This document shows, one piece after another, positions 16,511 to 26,316 of a DNA stretch of 64,000 nucleotides. How positions within the stretch are numbered: position 1 is the stretch's first letter; each line of letters opens with the position of its first letter. The DNA is from an uncultured SAR116 cluster alpha proteobacterium. Its GTDB lineage: Bacteria > Pseudomonadota > Alphaproteobacteria > Puniceispirillales > Marisalimonadaceae. The translations under genes were made by a program, and so were the position numbers. The notes beneath the pieces were generated by a model. That model was not told where the DNA came from. It did no database searches and was given only the letters and a program-made list of their open reading frames with translations. Where the stretch lies: contig CACBXG010000001.1 of the NCBI GenBank assembly GCA_902543145.1, positions 186,001 to 250,000 of the forward strand. The letters are read 5' to 3'.

Positions 16511-17131
16511 TTAAAGGATTTTAATAATGTTCCTCATGTTAACTTTTGCAAAGGTCATAAGTTCTTTGTATGAGCTGTGAGCTAATAGCTCATCATATGT
16601 TTTTTCTATTGCTTCCATGGACGGATATCCTACTCCAAGCAAGTAATTACCAACATTAGAGCCAGTAAGTAGATTACCAAATCTTAATGTTAATGCGCCG
16701 TTATTTTTAAAACAAGAAGCAGTATCGTTTATACAATTTAGAAATTTATCTTTGTCTGACATTGCGGCCTCTGCTCTAGTAATAACAATATACTTTGGAT
16801 GTTCGGAGCTTTGTTCAAATTTTGTTGGTAAAGAGGTTGCAATATTTCTTAAATAGATATTTGCCTTTCCACTGTCCATAATTTCTTTAAATACAGAAGA
16901 CTTTGATTGAATTTCCAGTGCTTTTTGATAGCCAGTCAAGTCGTCATAAAATTGAATAAAAATTAAACTTCCTGCATGGTCACCTGTACCAATTGAACCA
17001 AAACGTGTTCCTTTTGCACCAGCGTTGTCAATTAAGTCTTTTGAATAAGAAGACATTAATTTAGCCATAGTTTCTCTGTAACTAAAATCCACTGAAGCAA
17101 CCGTTAATATAACATAATTTGTATTACTCAT
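16511..17131 (-). CDS. Tandem-repeat dimeric alpha/beta-barrel protein
   Basis: This 206-residue protein consists of two similar halves. Residues about 4-100 ([20 protein letters not shown], ending [17 protein letters not shown]) match residues 110-206 ([20 protein letters not shown], ending [18 protein letters not shown]). Each half is a strand-helix-strand-helix unit of the ABM-like barrel fold, so a single chain could form the usual dimer. No catalytic residues can be named. It is the first gene of the minus-strand run that includes the broken tautomerase. Confidence 0.65.
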   Translation of the reverse strand: MSNTNYVILTVASVDFSYRETMAKLMSSYSKDLIDNAGAKGTRFGSIGTGDHAGSLIFIQFYDDLTGYQKALEIQSKSSVFKEIMDSGKANIYLRNIATSLPTKFEQSSEHPKYIVITRAEAAMSDKDKFLNCINDTASCFKNNGALTLRFGNLLTGSNVGNYLLGVGYPSMEAIEKTYDELLAHSSYKELMTFAKVNMRNIIKIL

Positions 17132-17456
17132 TTATTTCCCCTTTTTATTAAACTAATATAATTATATCTTTTAATTATTTCGTTTTTCTTACAAATTAAT
17201 TTTAGGATTAATTAATCTTTTGAATAAATAATAAGCATGTGTAATTTTAAATTTTACACATATGGTTAACTATTAACATTAAAAACACAAAAATCGAGAC
17301 ACAGCCACATAAGTTTATTCTTTATGCATTAGACTTCAGTTTAGCTCTATGTATGATTACTCATAATGAATAGATAATGGAGTGATTATCAAAATATTAA
17401 ATATTCTAATATAAACTTTAATAGACTTTGTAGAAAATTTTGAGTTACATTAAATC
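17132..17456. other. 325-base divergent intergenic region
   Basis: AT-rich DNA separates two divergent small genes. The only structure seen is a 7-base-pair inverted repeat TGTGTAA/TTACACA at about 17236-17260. No coding stretch or RNA gene was recognised. Confidence 0.5.
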
Positions 17457-17777
17457 ATGTATGTAAGAATTGTAAAATTAACATTTATGAACGATTTTTC
17501 AAAAGAAGCCGCATCAAGTCTTTTGGTTGAATTAGGTAAAACAAAAGGGTTTGCTGCTGGCATGCTTTTTAGGTTGTCTGTGGATATATCAAATACCCAA
17601 AGGTATTCAATGACAGTTTGGCCAGATAAAACATCCGAAGAAAAATCTTGGAAATTGTTTGGCGAAGGAGTTTTAAAGAAATTAAGAGAAACTGGAGCAA
17701 GAGTAGAAATTTCTAGAGGTCCAATAAATGAAATACATTTTTCTAAAAATTTAGATTTAAATAATTTTTTATATTAA
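17457..17777 (+). CDS. Small ABM-like barrel protein
   Basis: This 106-residue protein begins MYVRIVKLTFMNDFSKEAASS and continues with a KGFAAGMLFRLSVD strand and a helix-rich EEKSWKLFGEGVLKKLRE segment, consistent with a ferredoxin-like ABM fold. No family can be named with confidence. No clear ribosome-binding site is present. The stop is directly adjacent to the stop of the convergent DMT gene. Confidence 0.5.
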   Translation: MYVRIVKLTFMNDFSKEAASSLLVELGKTKGFAAGMLFRLSVDISNTQRYSMTVWPDKTSEEKSWKLFGEGVLKKLRETGARVEISRGPINEIHFSKNLDLNNFLY

Positions 17778-18671
17778 TTAAGTCCCCCTTTTATTAAATG
17801 GTTTTGTAGCTACAACATAAATACCAGAAACAATAAATATTAGTGCTAAAAGATCAAAGCCAGAGAATTTAACATCTACTAAAACATAATCGACTAAAAT
17901 TGCCAAAATTGGAACTGCCATTACAGATATAGAAGTAACATTAACTGAAAATTTTTGTAAAATAGTAAAGTATGCCCAATAGGTGTACGCGCTTGATAAA
18001 AATATACCATATATAATTATAAGAATATGCCTGTAATCTATCAATCCAAAATTATCTAAATCAAAGTATAACGCAAAAGGTATAATAGGAACAATACCGA
18101 TTATTTGTTGCCATCCTGCTACAATTAATCCATCTGATCTAATCCCACCATATTTTACAATCATAGTCCCTATTGCCCAACTTAAACCTGCAGACAAGGT
18201 AATTAGAAAACCTAACATATTTTCAAAAACATTAATTTCTAAAGACAGAAAAATAATGCCAGTCATTCCAAAAATTAACGAAATTATTATTGAAATATTA
18301 ATTTTTTCATAACCAAAAATAGAAGCAAAAATAGTTGCCCACACCGGCATTGTGTACGTTAATACTGCCGCTCTTCCTCCACTAAGCATGTCTATTCCGT
18401 AGAGCATTAAAACCTGCCATAATGTAACATTAAAAAAACTAATTAAAAGTAGAGGTTTATAGTCACTTTTTGGAACGTAAACTGTTTTAACTTTTTTAAA
18501 TCCAAGAAATAACAATAAAGCAAATGCAGGTATGCCAATTAAAACTCTAAAACTTAATGGAGGAATTGCTTCAATAGCAATCTTAAATAAAGACCATACT
18601 GATGTCCAAACCAAGATTAGAACAATTAATAAGAAAATTGGTAAAAATTGTTTTGAAAAATTTAATCCCAT
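17778..18671 (-). CDS. EamA/DMT-family transporter
   Basis: This protein of about 297 residues has ten hydrophobic helices in two EamA halves, including WTSVWSLFKIAIEAIPPLSFRVLIG in the first and GLSWAIGTMIVKYGG in the second. EamA proteins export amino acids or metabolites, and the substrate cannot be read from sequence. I chose the ATG at 18671; a TTG one codon upstream is possible. It is convergent with a small ABM-like gene. Confidence 0.88.
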   Translation of the reverse strand: MGLNFSKQFLPIFLLIVLILVWTSVWSLFKIAIEAIPPLSFRVLIGIPAFALLLFLGFKKVKTVYVPKSDYKPLLLISFFNVTLWQVLMLYGIDMLSGGRAAVLTYTMPVWATIFASIFGYEKINISIIISLIFGMTGIIFLSLEINVFENMLGFLITLSAGLSWAIGTMIVKYGGIRSDGLIVAGWQQIIGIVPIIPFALYFDLDNFGLIDYRHILIIIYGIFLSSAYTYWAYFTILQKFSVNVTSISVMAVPILAILVDYVLVDVKFSGFDLLALIFIVSGIYVVATKPFNKRGT

Positions 18672-18803
18672 CAAAATCTCAATCTTTGTTAAATTGACTT
18701 ATTTATTAATTATCCAAAATAGAATTTACAATTAAGTATCTTTGGCTCATCTAGACATTTTAATAGATATGCATTATTTTTGAAAAATATAAAGGAGATA
18801 TAT

Positions 18804-19553
18804 ATGCTTGTAGTCGTTTCACCCGCAAAAAAACTTAACATGAGTTTAGTTCAAGGTCTTAAAGTATCAGAGCCATACTTTAAAAAAAATGTGGATGAGT
18901 TGGTAAATGTTGTTCGAGATTTAAGCACCAAAGATTTAGAAAATCTGATGGATATTAGTCCAAAATTAGCAGAATTAAATAGAGATAGGTTCAAGGAATT
19001 CGGCAACCAACAAAAAAAAGCTGCAGCCTTTGCATTTGCTGGTGACACTTATAAAGGTTTAAGCATAGAAAAATTAGAGAAGGAAGATTTAGATTTTGCT
19101 CAAAAACATTTGAGAATTCTGTCAGGTTTATATGGTTTGTTAAGACCTTTAGACAAGATTGAGCCTTATCGATTAGAAATGGGAAGCAAACTTAAAGGAG
19201 CTCATGGTTCATCTTTATATGATTATTGGGGTAATAAAATTTCTGAAAATTTAAATCAATATGCAAAAACAATAGGAAGTCAAATTTTAGTAAATTGTGC
19301 TTCTAACGAATATTTTAGTGTCATAAATCTCAAAAACTTAATTTTAAAAGTGATTACACCCATTTTTATTGAACGTAAAAATGGTAAAGAAAAAATAATA
19401 AGTTTTTATGCCAAAAATGCTCGAGGAGCTATGGCTCGTTTCATTATCCAAAATCGACTACAAAGTGAAGAGGATCTGAAGAAATTTAATTTAGACGGTT
19501 ATAGTTATAGTTCTGAGAAATCCAGTGACGGTAAGCTTGTCTTTATTAGGTAA
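18804..19553 (+). CDS. yaaA: Peroxide stress protein YaaA
   Basis: This 249-residue protein has the YaaA family signatures VVVSPAKKLN at the N-terminus, LSGLYGLLRPLDKIEPYRLEMG in the middle, and NCASNEYFSV and YAKNARGAMARF later. YaaA limits intracellular free iron and DNA damage during peroxide stress in Escherichia coli. AAAGGAG at 18791-18797 sits six bases before the ATG at 18804, so the in-frame start 24 bases upstream is rejected. Confidence 0.95.
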   Translation: MLVVVSPAKKLNMSLVQGLKVSEPYFKKNVDELVNVVRDLSTKDLENLMDISPKLAELNRDRFKEFGNQQKKAAAFAFAGDTYKGLSIEKLEKEDLDFAQKHLRILSGLYGLLRPLDKIEPYRLEMGSKLKGAHGSSLYDYWGNKISENLNQYAKTIGSQILVNCASNEYFSVINLKNLILKVITPIFIERKNGKEKIISFYAKNARGAMARFIIQNRLQSEEDLKKFNLDGYSYSSEKSSDGKLVFIR

Positions 19554-19646
19554 TAATTATATTAATTCACGTTTTAGCAAAACTTTTTAATTTATTTATA
19601 TTATACTCATTTTACTTTTTTACAAAAAGATTGAGGTTTGTTCTTA

Positions 19647-20921
19647 ATGTTAAATGATAAAATCCCTTTACATGAAGAAGAATGGTTTGAAAAATTAGCT
19701 ATAAAAATTTTTTCAGATATTGGAAATTTGACTAAAGATAAGATTGGAATTTCAAGAGAATCCTATGGTAGAGGGGAAACTCTAGGTATAAACTATTTAA
19801 TAGATTTAGCAGAAGAATTTGGTTTTTATGTTGAAAAAGACGATGCCGCAAATATAGTTTTTTCGTTGGATAAATCTATTCAATCTAATTATATTCTGGT
19901 TGGATCACATATGGATTCAGTACCTCAAGGCGGAAACTTTGATGGTCTTGCTGGTGTAGTTGCAGGTTTTTTACTTTTAGCAAATCTAAAAGAAAAAAAA
20001 ATCAGAACTTCTTTACCTGTAAAGGTGTTAATATTAAGAGGTGAAGAAAGTGCTTGGTATGGTAAAAATTGTATCGGATCGAAGGCTTTATTTGGTTTGT
20101 TATCCTCAGAAGATTTAAACTCTACCCATAGAACTACTGGTAAAAAGTTGTCTGAAGCTATGGATGCCTCGGGGGCAAAACTAAATCTCATAAAAAGATC
20201 TAAGTCTCTAATCAACAGTAAAAAGATAGAAGTATTTATAGAGATACATATTGAACAAGGTCCTATTCTTGTAGATAAAGATTGGCCAATTGCAATAGTT
20301 ACTGGGATAAGAGGCAATTATCGACATCACAAAATACGATGTAAAGGTGATGCAGGTCACTCGGGTACTATCCCTAGATATCTGAGAAAAGACGCTGTTT
20401 TTGCAGGAGCTGATTTGATAACTCGTATGGATGATCATTGGAATACAATAGAACAACATGGTGGAGACCTTGTCCTAACTTCAGGTATTTTTCAAACTGA
20501 TATGGATAATCAAGCGATGTCTAGAATTCCTGGAGAAATTTTATTTAGTTTTGAAGCAAGAAGCCAAGATATTTCAACTCTTGATGCATTGGAGGGTCTT
20601 TTAAGGTCTGAATGTAAAACAATAGAAAGAGAAAGGGGAGTTCATTTTGAATTTGACAATGTGATCAAATCAGATCCAGCTGAATGTAATCAAGAAGTTG
20701 TAGAAAAGCTTTTAGATGCAAGCGAATCACTTGGTTTTTCAAGGGTGTCAGTAGCAAGTGGTGCCACACATGATGCAGCGATATTTTCTAATCAAGGTGT
20801 TAAAACAGGAATGATTTTTATTAGAAATGATAAAGGTTCCCATAATCCGGATGAGAGAATGGAGATCAAAGATTTTATGAAAAGTGTTTCAACTTTAAAT
20901 AAATTTATAAATGATTATTAA
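19647..20921 (+). CDS. M20-family hydantoinase/carbamoylase-type hydrolase
   Basis: This zinc-dependent hydrolase of about 424 residues matches N-carbamoyl-amino-acid hydrolases and allantoate amidohydrolases. The first metal site lies in SHMDSVPQGGNFDG, and further ligands in RGEESAWYG, EIHIEQGP and the C-terminal SHNPDE. The dimerisation domain contains GDAGHSGTIP, and SGATHDAAIF is typical of the subfamily. The substrate (N-carbamoyl amino acid, ureidoglycine or allantoate) cannot be told from sequence. GAGG at 19633-19636 is ten bases before ATG 19647; a TTG at 19638 is too close to it. Confidence 0.88.
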   Translation: MLNDKIPLHEEEWFEKLAIKIFSDIGNLTKDKIGISRESYGRGETLGINYLIDLAEEFGFYVEKDDAANIVFSLDKSIQSNYILVGSHMDSVPQGGNFDGLAGVVAGFLLLANLKEKKIRTSLPVKVLILRGEESAWYGKNCIGSKALFGLLSSEDLNSTHRTTGKKLSEAMDASGAKLNLIKRSKSLINSKKIEVFIEIHIEQGPILVDKDWPIAIVTGIRGNYRHHKIRCKGDAGHSGTIPRYLRKDAVFAGADLITRMDDHWNTIEQHGGDLVLTSGIFQTDMDNQAMSRIPGEILFSFEARSQDISTLDALEGLLRSECKTIERERGVHFEFDNVIKSDPAECNQEVVEKLLDASESLGFSRVSVASGATHDAAIFSNQGVKTGMIFIRNDKGSHNPDERMEIKDFMKSVSTLNKFINDY

Positions 20922-21071
20922 TAATGTAACTTAAATATGTTTAACTCTTTTTCTATATTTTAATTAATCTCTCATTAGAATACTTGATATTGAGTTATTG
21001 TTAAACCAGAGTGCATACAAAAGTGACTTTAAAAATTTTGATCCAAATATGGAGATAAGGAATAATACAAA

Positions 21072-21767
21072 ATGTTTTCAACTAGTTTTCCCGAAAAAAG
21101 TGTCATATCAAGAATAACAGCTAAAATGTTAATAGAAGTTGAGGCGGTAAGATTTAGCGCAAAAGAGCCTTTTAAGTTCACTTCTGGTTGGGCAAGTCCA
21201 GTTTACATTGATTGTAGAAAACTAATTTCCTACCCAAGAGTTAGACACACATTAATGGATTTTGCAGCTTCTGAAATTACTAGAAACATAGGTTTTGAAA
21301 GTATTGACTCCATTGCAGGTGGTGAGACAGCTGGCATTCCCTTTGCTGCTTGGATAGCTGATAGAATGATGTTGCCTATGCAGTACGTTCGAAAAAAAGC
21401 AAAAGGTTTTGGAAGAAATGCACAAATTGAGGGTGATTTTGAAAATAATTCTCATATATTACTTGTTGAAGATTTAACAACTGATGGGAATAGTAAAATA
21501 AAATTTTGTGAAGCACTTCGTGAAGCAGGAGCAAAAGTTGATCATACTTTTGTGGTATTTTATTATGATATTTTTCCACAAACAAGAAAAACTCTAGAAA
21601 ATATTGGGCTTCAAATGCACTCTCTTGCAACTTGGTGGGATGTATTAAAAGTAGCAAAAGAATTTAACTATTTTGAAAATGATGAAATTGGAGAAGTCGA
21701 GAGTTTTCTAAATGATCCAATGACTTGGTCTGCAGATCATGGTGGGGCTTCATCTTTGTCTGGATAA
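21072..21767 (+). CDS. pyrE: Orotate phosphoribosyltransferase PyrE
   Basis: PyrE joins orotate and PRPP in pyrimidine synthesis. The 231-residue protein has [20 protein letters not shown] at the N-terminus, [16 protein letters not shown], and the PRPP loop in the variant form [14 protein letters not shown], as in other alphaproteobacterial PyrE proteins. The upstream region contains a purine-rich GGAGATAAGGA site. Six bases separate it from a Sel1-repeat gene on the same strand, suggesting cotranscription. Confidence 0.95.
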   Translation: MFSTSFPEKSVISRITAKMLIEVEAVRFSAKEPFKFTSGWASPVYIDCRKLISYPRVRHTLMDFAASEITRNIGFESIDSIAGGETAGIPFAAWIADRMMLPMQYVRKKAKGFGRNAQIEGDFENNSHILLVEDLTTDGNSKIKFCEALREAGAKVDHTFVVFYYDIFPQTRKTLENIGLQMHSLATWWDVLKVAKEFNYFENDEIGEVESFLNDPMTWSADHGGASSLSG

Positions 21768-21773
21768 ATTGAA

Positions 21774-22376
21774 ATGATTAAACAAATCTTTCTGATTTTA
21801 ATACTCACATGTTCCATAACATTTGCAAACGATAGACTTAGAGGGTACCAAGCTTTAGAACAAAAAGATTATAAAACGGCTCTTTATTATTTAAGTTATG
21901 ATGCAAATTTGGGTGACGACAAAGCCCAGTACAACTTAGGCATAATGTATAATAAAGGTTTGGGAGTTCCTGTAGATAAAAATGAGGCTTTTAGCTGGTT
22001 TTTTCTTTCTGCAAATCAAGGAAATATTCTTGCAAATTATGCATTAGGACACGCTTATTTAAAAGGCTCAGGAATAAAAAAAAATTATAAGTTAGCTTTA
22101 AAATCTTTTAAATTTTCTGCATTGAGAGATCATCCTACTTCAAGATTAATTTTGGGGAATATGTATTTTCAAGGGCAAGGTGTTAAAGTAAGTTATCCTA
22201 AAGCTTACTTATGGTGGCGCTTAGCAGAAGATCTGAATATAGAGGGTGCACGTCAAAATATTAATATGATAAAAGAAAAAATGAGCAAAGATGAGTATGA
22301 TGAAGGTTACTCATTATACTCAAATTGTATGAAAAATACTTTGTATAATTGTACCAAAAAAATAGATGATTTTTGA
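21774..22376 (+). CDS. Periplasmic Sel1-repeat (TPR-like) protein
   Basis: A signal peptide (IFLILILTCSITFA) precedes three or more Sel1 repeats in 200 residues: KAQYNLGIMYNKGLGVPVD, ANYALGHAYLKGSGIKKN and SRLILGNMYFQGQGVKVS, each about 36 residues apart. Such solenoids mediate protein-protein contacts, often in cell-envelope processes. Two Cys near the C-terminus (SNCMKNTLYNCTK) may form a disulfide. It follows pyrE closely and overlaps the leader of the next gene. Confidence 0.85.
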   Translation: MIKQIFLILILTCSITFANDRLRGYQALEQKDYKTALYYLSYDANLGDDKAQYNLGIMYNKGLGVPVDKNEAFSWFFLSANQGNILANYALGHAYLKGSGIKKNYKLALKSFKFSALRDHPTSRLILGNMYFQGQGVKVSYPKAYLWWRLAEDLNIEGARQNINMIKEKMSKDEYDEGYSLYSNCMKNTLYNCTKKIDDF

Positions 22377-22387
22377 TAAGGACTATT

Positions 22388-23005
22388 TTGAAAAAAAAAG
22401 AACAAATCGAGTCTGAATTACGAACAATAATCAAAAATTCAAAGAAAGGGATTTTTGTAAATTTGACATTAACCAATTTAATTGAAATTTCACGAAGAAT
22501 GTATGTGATTTATGATAATTTTAAATCTGGTGAAAAATTTAAAATTAATAATAATGACGAAAATATTTCAATTTTAAATAATGTTTTAAAAGATTTTAAA
22601 AAATTAAATAAGAATATTGATAATATCCCAAATTATTTAAAGGAGTTAATTGATAGAAGATGGGAGCAAATACCAAATACCAAAGAAAGCTTGGATGGTT
22701 CAACAAAGTTATTGCAAACTAAGCTTCAAGGGTTAGAAAAAGAATTTAAAAACTTAATTAGTATTTTTTCTAAAGACTTAAAAGATGGAACCATAAGAAA
22801 TATTGACCCTGCTCCAATAGCAATTATACATAGCGCAATGATAATTTGGGAAGAAGAATTAAAAAATAAATACAATAAAAAAAATAAAAAAATTATAAAT
22901 AAAAACTTATTAAATTATCTAGAGCAAGTTTTTGATGCGTTTTCATGTGATGCTGATATTAAATCTAATTATTATAACTGGCACAATTTTAAAAATACGC
23001 CCTAA
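22388..23005 (+). CDS. Uncharacterised charged helical protein
   Basis: This 205-residue cytoplasmic protein is rich in Lys, Asn and Ile and predicted mainly helical, with heptad-like stretches (LQTKLQGLEKEFKNLI). It has no signal peptide or membrane segment. TTG at 22388 has AAGGA five bases upstream and fits better than the in-frame TTG at 22373, which overlaps the preceding stop codon. I do not recognise the family. It follows the Sel1 gene directly and precedes a dioxygenase gene by 26 bases. Confidence 0.6.
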   Translation: MKKKEQIESELRTIIKNSKKGIFVNLTLTNLIEISRRMYVIYDNFKSGEKFKINNNDENISILNNVLKDFKKLNKNIDNIPNYLKELIDRRWEQIPNTKESLDGSTKLLQTKLQGLEKEFKNLISIFSKDLKDGTIRNIDPAPIAIIHSAMIIWEEELKNKYNKKNKKIINKNLLNYLEQVFDAFSCDADIKSNYYNWHNFKNTP

Positions 23006-23031
23006 CATTCACATTTTTTGGAGAATAACAA

Positions 23032-23886
23032 ATGGCTACATATCTAAACAATAATCAAACAAAAGATTTTCATGAAAATGGATATGTGATCGTAAAAAAT
23101 TTTTTTAATGAAGATGAAACATATCTTTTGCAAAATGCTTCTAAAAAGGACCCTGCTATAAGAGATCATTTATATGAAAGAAAAGATTCCGAAGGATTAA
23201 TAACTAAAATGATGGCATGGAACCATCCAGATGATAGCATTTATGGCGTTACCGCTAGATCAGAAAAAATTGTTGATACAATGGAAGACCTCCTTGGTGG
23301 AGAAGTTTATCATTATCATTCTAAAATCACAGCTAAAGAACCATATGAGGGAGGAGCTTGGGAATGGCATCAAGATTACGGATATTGGTATAACAATGGA
23401 TGTTTGTTCCCATTTATGGCTACCGTAATGATAGCTTTGGATAAATGCACGAAGGAAAATGGATGTTTGCAAGTACTATCCGGTTCGAATAAATTAGGAA
23501 GAGTAGATCATGCATTATTAGAAAGTGGTCAAGTAGGGGTTGATTTAAAGAGAGTTGAAGAGGCAAAAAAACATCTAAAACTAGTTTATTGTGAGATGGA
23601 TCCTGGAGATGTGCTTTTTTTCCACTGTAATACTCTCCACAGGTCTAATAAAAACAACTCTCCTAACAGACGTTGGACACTTTTATGTTGTTATAACGCT
23701 GCAAGAAATAATCCTTTTATAGATCACCATCATCCAAAATATACGCCATTGAAAAAATTACCAAATAACCAAATAATTAAGGCTGGTAATAAATTTTTAG
23801 ATGTTAGAGATGTAGATACCTTCCTTAAAAGACCAACTGCTCCTCCAGAACTCTCTAAAAAGAGCGGTAAACTCTATAATGCTTAG
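23032..23886 (+). CDS. Phytanoyl-CoA dioxygenase (PhyH) family oxygenase
   Basis: This 284-residue protein is a non-heme Fe(II)/2-oxoglutarate oxygenase. The iron-binding HxD lies in WEWHQDYGYW, the distal His in FFHCNTLHRSNKNNSPNRRW, and the Arg there would bind 2-oxoglutarate. PhyH proteins hydroxylate many small molecules, including phosphonates, ectoine and quaternary amines, so the substrate is open. GGAG lies eight bases before the ATG. Its stop interlocks with that of the convergent acyltransferase gene in the sequence TTAG. Confidence 0.88.
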   Translation: MATYLNNNQTKDFHENGYVIVKNFFNEDETYLLQNASKKDPAIRDHLYERKDSEGLITKMMAWNHPDDSIYGVTARSEKIVDTMEDLLGGEVYHYHSKITAKEPYEGGAWEWHQDYGYWYNNGCLFPFMATVMIALDKCTKENGCLQVLSGSNKLGRVDHALLESGQVGVDLKRVEEAKKHLKLVYCEMDPGDVLFFHCNTLHRSNKNNSPNRRWTLLCCYNAARNNPFIDHHHPKYTPLKKLPNNQIIKAGNKFLDVRDVDTFLKRPTAPPELSKKSGKLYNA

Positions 23887-24698
23887 TGTGAAGCTTTAAC
23901 TTTGCTTTGAAGAAAAAGTGACAGACCTTTATCATCAATTTTTGGTAAAGTTTCATTTTTAAAATACTTTAACACTTCGAATTTTATGGGTTTATCTAAA
24001 CTTTTTCTAATTTCATACAAATATAAACTTTGTTTGAAAGTTTGATGTATACGTGAAGCAAACTGAAAAGCTTTGGAATTTTGGCCACCAAATTTGGTTA
24101 TAAGAACATCACATTTAGAGTCATTTATTAATCTACCTAGCATAGGTTTCCAGTCATCTTCTTCAACAGGCAATCCTTTTTTTCTTGCCCATGCTACTCC
24201 CCCAGCTGGGAAAATTGCAATTACGCCTCCATTTTTCAAAATCTGAATAGCAGTCTGTCTAGTAATTACATTATCTCTCATCGCATTTTTTTTATTACTA
24301 AAATCGATAGGAAGTATATTCTCTGCTAGTGTTGGTTCTTTTTGTAGAACGCCATGAGCTATTACTCTAAAATTATCATCAAATGTTGAAGCAAACCACG
24401 ATAAAAATACCCCATCTGTAACACCAAATGGATGATTAGCTGCAATAATCAAACCTTTACCTTTTTTTCTTTTAGGAATTGGAGCCAATGCAGGTGTCTT
24501 AATGCCCATAGAGTTTAATGCATGTTTCCATAACTTGGTACCAGTTTTGTTTTTTGAATTAGTGACAAAATTTTTGTAACGTTTTTCTAGGGCAATTCTT
24601 GCTGACAACAATTCTACAGTATGAATAAAAAACTTATGATGAATTGGTAACCATGATTCAGCATATGTTATTTTAACATTAGATTTAAACATTTTCAT
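23883..24698 (-). CDS. PlsC-like lysophospholipid acyltransferase
   Basis: This 271-residue protein has the glycerolipid acyltransferase H(x)4D box as NHPFGVTD and a later FPAGGVAWARK that corresponds to the FPEGTRS block in altered form. This pattern fits the alphaproteobacterial lysophospholipid/ornithine-lipid acyltransferase-like branch. It would act at the inner membrane with acyl-ACP or acyl-CoA. The gene stands alone between the PhyH gene and an amidase. Confidence 0.82.
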   Translation of the reverse strand: MKMFKSNVKITYAESWLPIHHKFFIHTVELLSARIALEKRYKNFVTNSKNKTGTKLWKHALNSMGIKTPALAPIPKRKKGKGLIIAANHPFGVTDGVFLSWFASTFDDNFRVIAHGVLQKEPTLAENILPIDFSNKKNAMRDNVITRQTAIQILKNGGVIAIFPAGGVAWARKKGLPVEEDDWKPMLGRLINDSKCDVLITKFGGQNSKAFQFASRIHQTFKQSLYLYEIRKSLDKPIKFEVLKYFKNETLPKIDDKGLSLFLQSKVKASH

Positions 24699-24777
24699 AA
24701 ATTAAATAATTTTATTTTGATATTAATCTACAAATTTTAATATTTTCAACCGTTTTTTATTTTGTCTTAATAATACA

Positions 24778-26178
24778 CTAAAAGGCTGGCAATACTGGTT
24801 CAATTTTGGGGTAATAATTTTCTAAGTCATATCCAACATTTAATAATAAATCCTCGCGAAACTTTCTGGAAATAAATTGAACGCCCAGTGGGATTTTTTG
24901 TTTTGTTATTGAGGTTGCAAAAGATAATCCAGGCAGCCCCATGTACGGAGGTGCTATTTGGGGAAGCATTGAATCAAAAACTAAATCAAATGATTCTTCA
25001 GATTCTAGATCCTTTAAATCTGGAAATGGAATGTCTCCTGTAATTGGACATAATATTATAGGATATTGATCAAAAAATTCATTCCATTCTCTACTGATTC
25101 TTGCTCTATTTTGCAATGTATCCATGAATTTTTCTAAACTAGTATCAGGACATCTTCTAGACATTTGGCTATAAATAAAATTTGAATCAGGGTCATTCTC
25201 TCTACTAATAGCTTCTCCGCCAGTTCTTCTAAATTCCCCTAGCCATAAGGTTGCTTGGAAATTTGCTGCTTCTTGGAAGTTTGGTGCTATAGGTTCTTCT
25301 ATAATCCATCCTGAATTTTCAAGTCTTTTTGCAACTCGTTTTAATTCTTCTAATATTACAGGATCAATTTTTAGACCCTCAATTTTTGTCAATAACGCTA
25401 TTTTTTTTTCAGGCATAGGCAATGTAAATGGTAAAGGTGTCCACCAAGGGTCATCATAGTTTTCCTTACTCATTGCTTTTAGGGCTAATTCCAGGTCTTT
25501 CATGGAACGTGCTAATGGTCCTGAAACTGCCATGATTTGCCCTCCAATATGTCTGTCTGGAGAAGTGTAATTTATCATTGGAACTCGACCAATACTTGGT
25601 CGTAATCCGTGAATACCACAGGCATATGCAGGGTAACGAATTGATCCAGCTATATCAGTGCCATGACCAATTGCTCCCATACCTGCCGCAGTTGCAGCAG
25701 CGGCACCGCCAGATGATCCGCCAGGCGTAATGTTTTTATTATGTGGATTCAAAGTATGACCGTGCAAACTATTTCTGGTAAACCAGTGAATACTAAAAGC
25801 TGGCGTGTTAGTTTTTCCTAACATTAAAGCATCAGAATTTCTGAGATTTTTTACTACAGGACTATCTTTTTTTGCTATTAGATCTTTTTGTATTCGTAGA
25901 CCATTGGTACTAGGATAACCAATTTGATCAGTATTAACTTTTATTGTAGTAGGGACTCCAGCAAGCGTCCCAATTTTTTCACCTTCCTTAATTTTTTTAT
26001 CTAAAATTTTTGCTTGCTTTTTTGCGTCTTCGAAGGTTTCTACAACAATTGCGTTGATTTTAGGATTTATTTTTTCAATATGCTCAATAAGGTTGTTGCA
26101 TATTTCTGCAGCTGACACTTCTTTTTTTTTCAATAAATCAGAAATTTCATAACCATTAGTTTTCCATAAATCTTTCAA
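24778..26178 (-). CDS. Amidase-signature family amidase
   Basis: This hydrolase of about 466 residues has the Ser-Ser-Lys triad of amidase-signature enzymes: the Lys in TIKVNTDQIG, the serine-rich PGGSSGGAAAATAAGMGAIG, and the nucleophile in GTDIAGSIRYPAYACG. It resembles both aryl-acylamidases and GatA, but no gatB or gatC is near and the C-terminus is amidase-like. TTG 26178 has GGGGGA seven bases upstream and gives the usual KDLW start; TTG 26193 would remove that site. The substrate is unknown. Confidence 0.87.
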   Translation of the reverse strand: MKDLWKTNGYEISDLLKKKEVSAAEICNNLIEHIEKINPKINAIVVETFEDAKKQAKILDKKIKEGEKIGTLAGVPTTIKVNTDQIGYPSTNGLRIQKDLIAKKDSPVVKNLRNSDALMLGKTNTPAFSIHWFTRNSLHGHTLNPHNKNITPGGSSGGAAAATAAGMGAIGHGTDIAGSIRYPAYACGIHGLRPSIGRVPMINYTSPDRHIGGQIMAVSGPLARSMKDLELALKAMSKENYDDPWWTPLPFTLPMPEKKIALLTKIEGLKIDPVILEELKRVAKRLENSGWIIEEPIAPNFQEAANFQATLWLGEFRRTGGEAISRENDPDSNFIYSQMSRRCPDTSLEKFMDTLQNRARISREWNEFFDQYPIILCPITGDIPFPDLKDLESEESFDLVFDSMLPQIAPPYMGLPGLSFATSITKQKIPLGVQFISRKFREDLLLNVGYDLENYYPKIEPVLPAF

Positions 26179-26316
26179 TTTAATATCCCCCAAATAATTT
26201 GAATTTTATTTCATTATAAAAAAATAAGATACAGTTTTTAAAAAAAGAAAAAAATTGTGTAGGCTAATTAAAATATTAAATGTATTTTGTTCTTTATTAA
26301 GGAGATTAAGTTTAAA

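Noticed and set aside
22373-22387. TTG at 22373 as start of the helical protein
   Set aside because: It overlaps the upstream stop and lacks a site, while TTG 22388 has AAGGA at proper distance.
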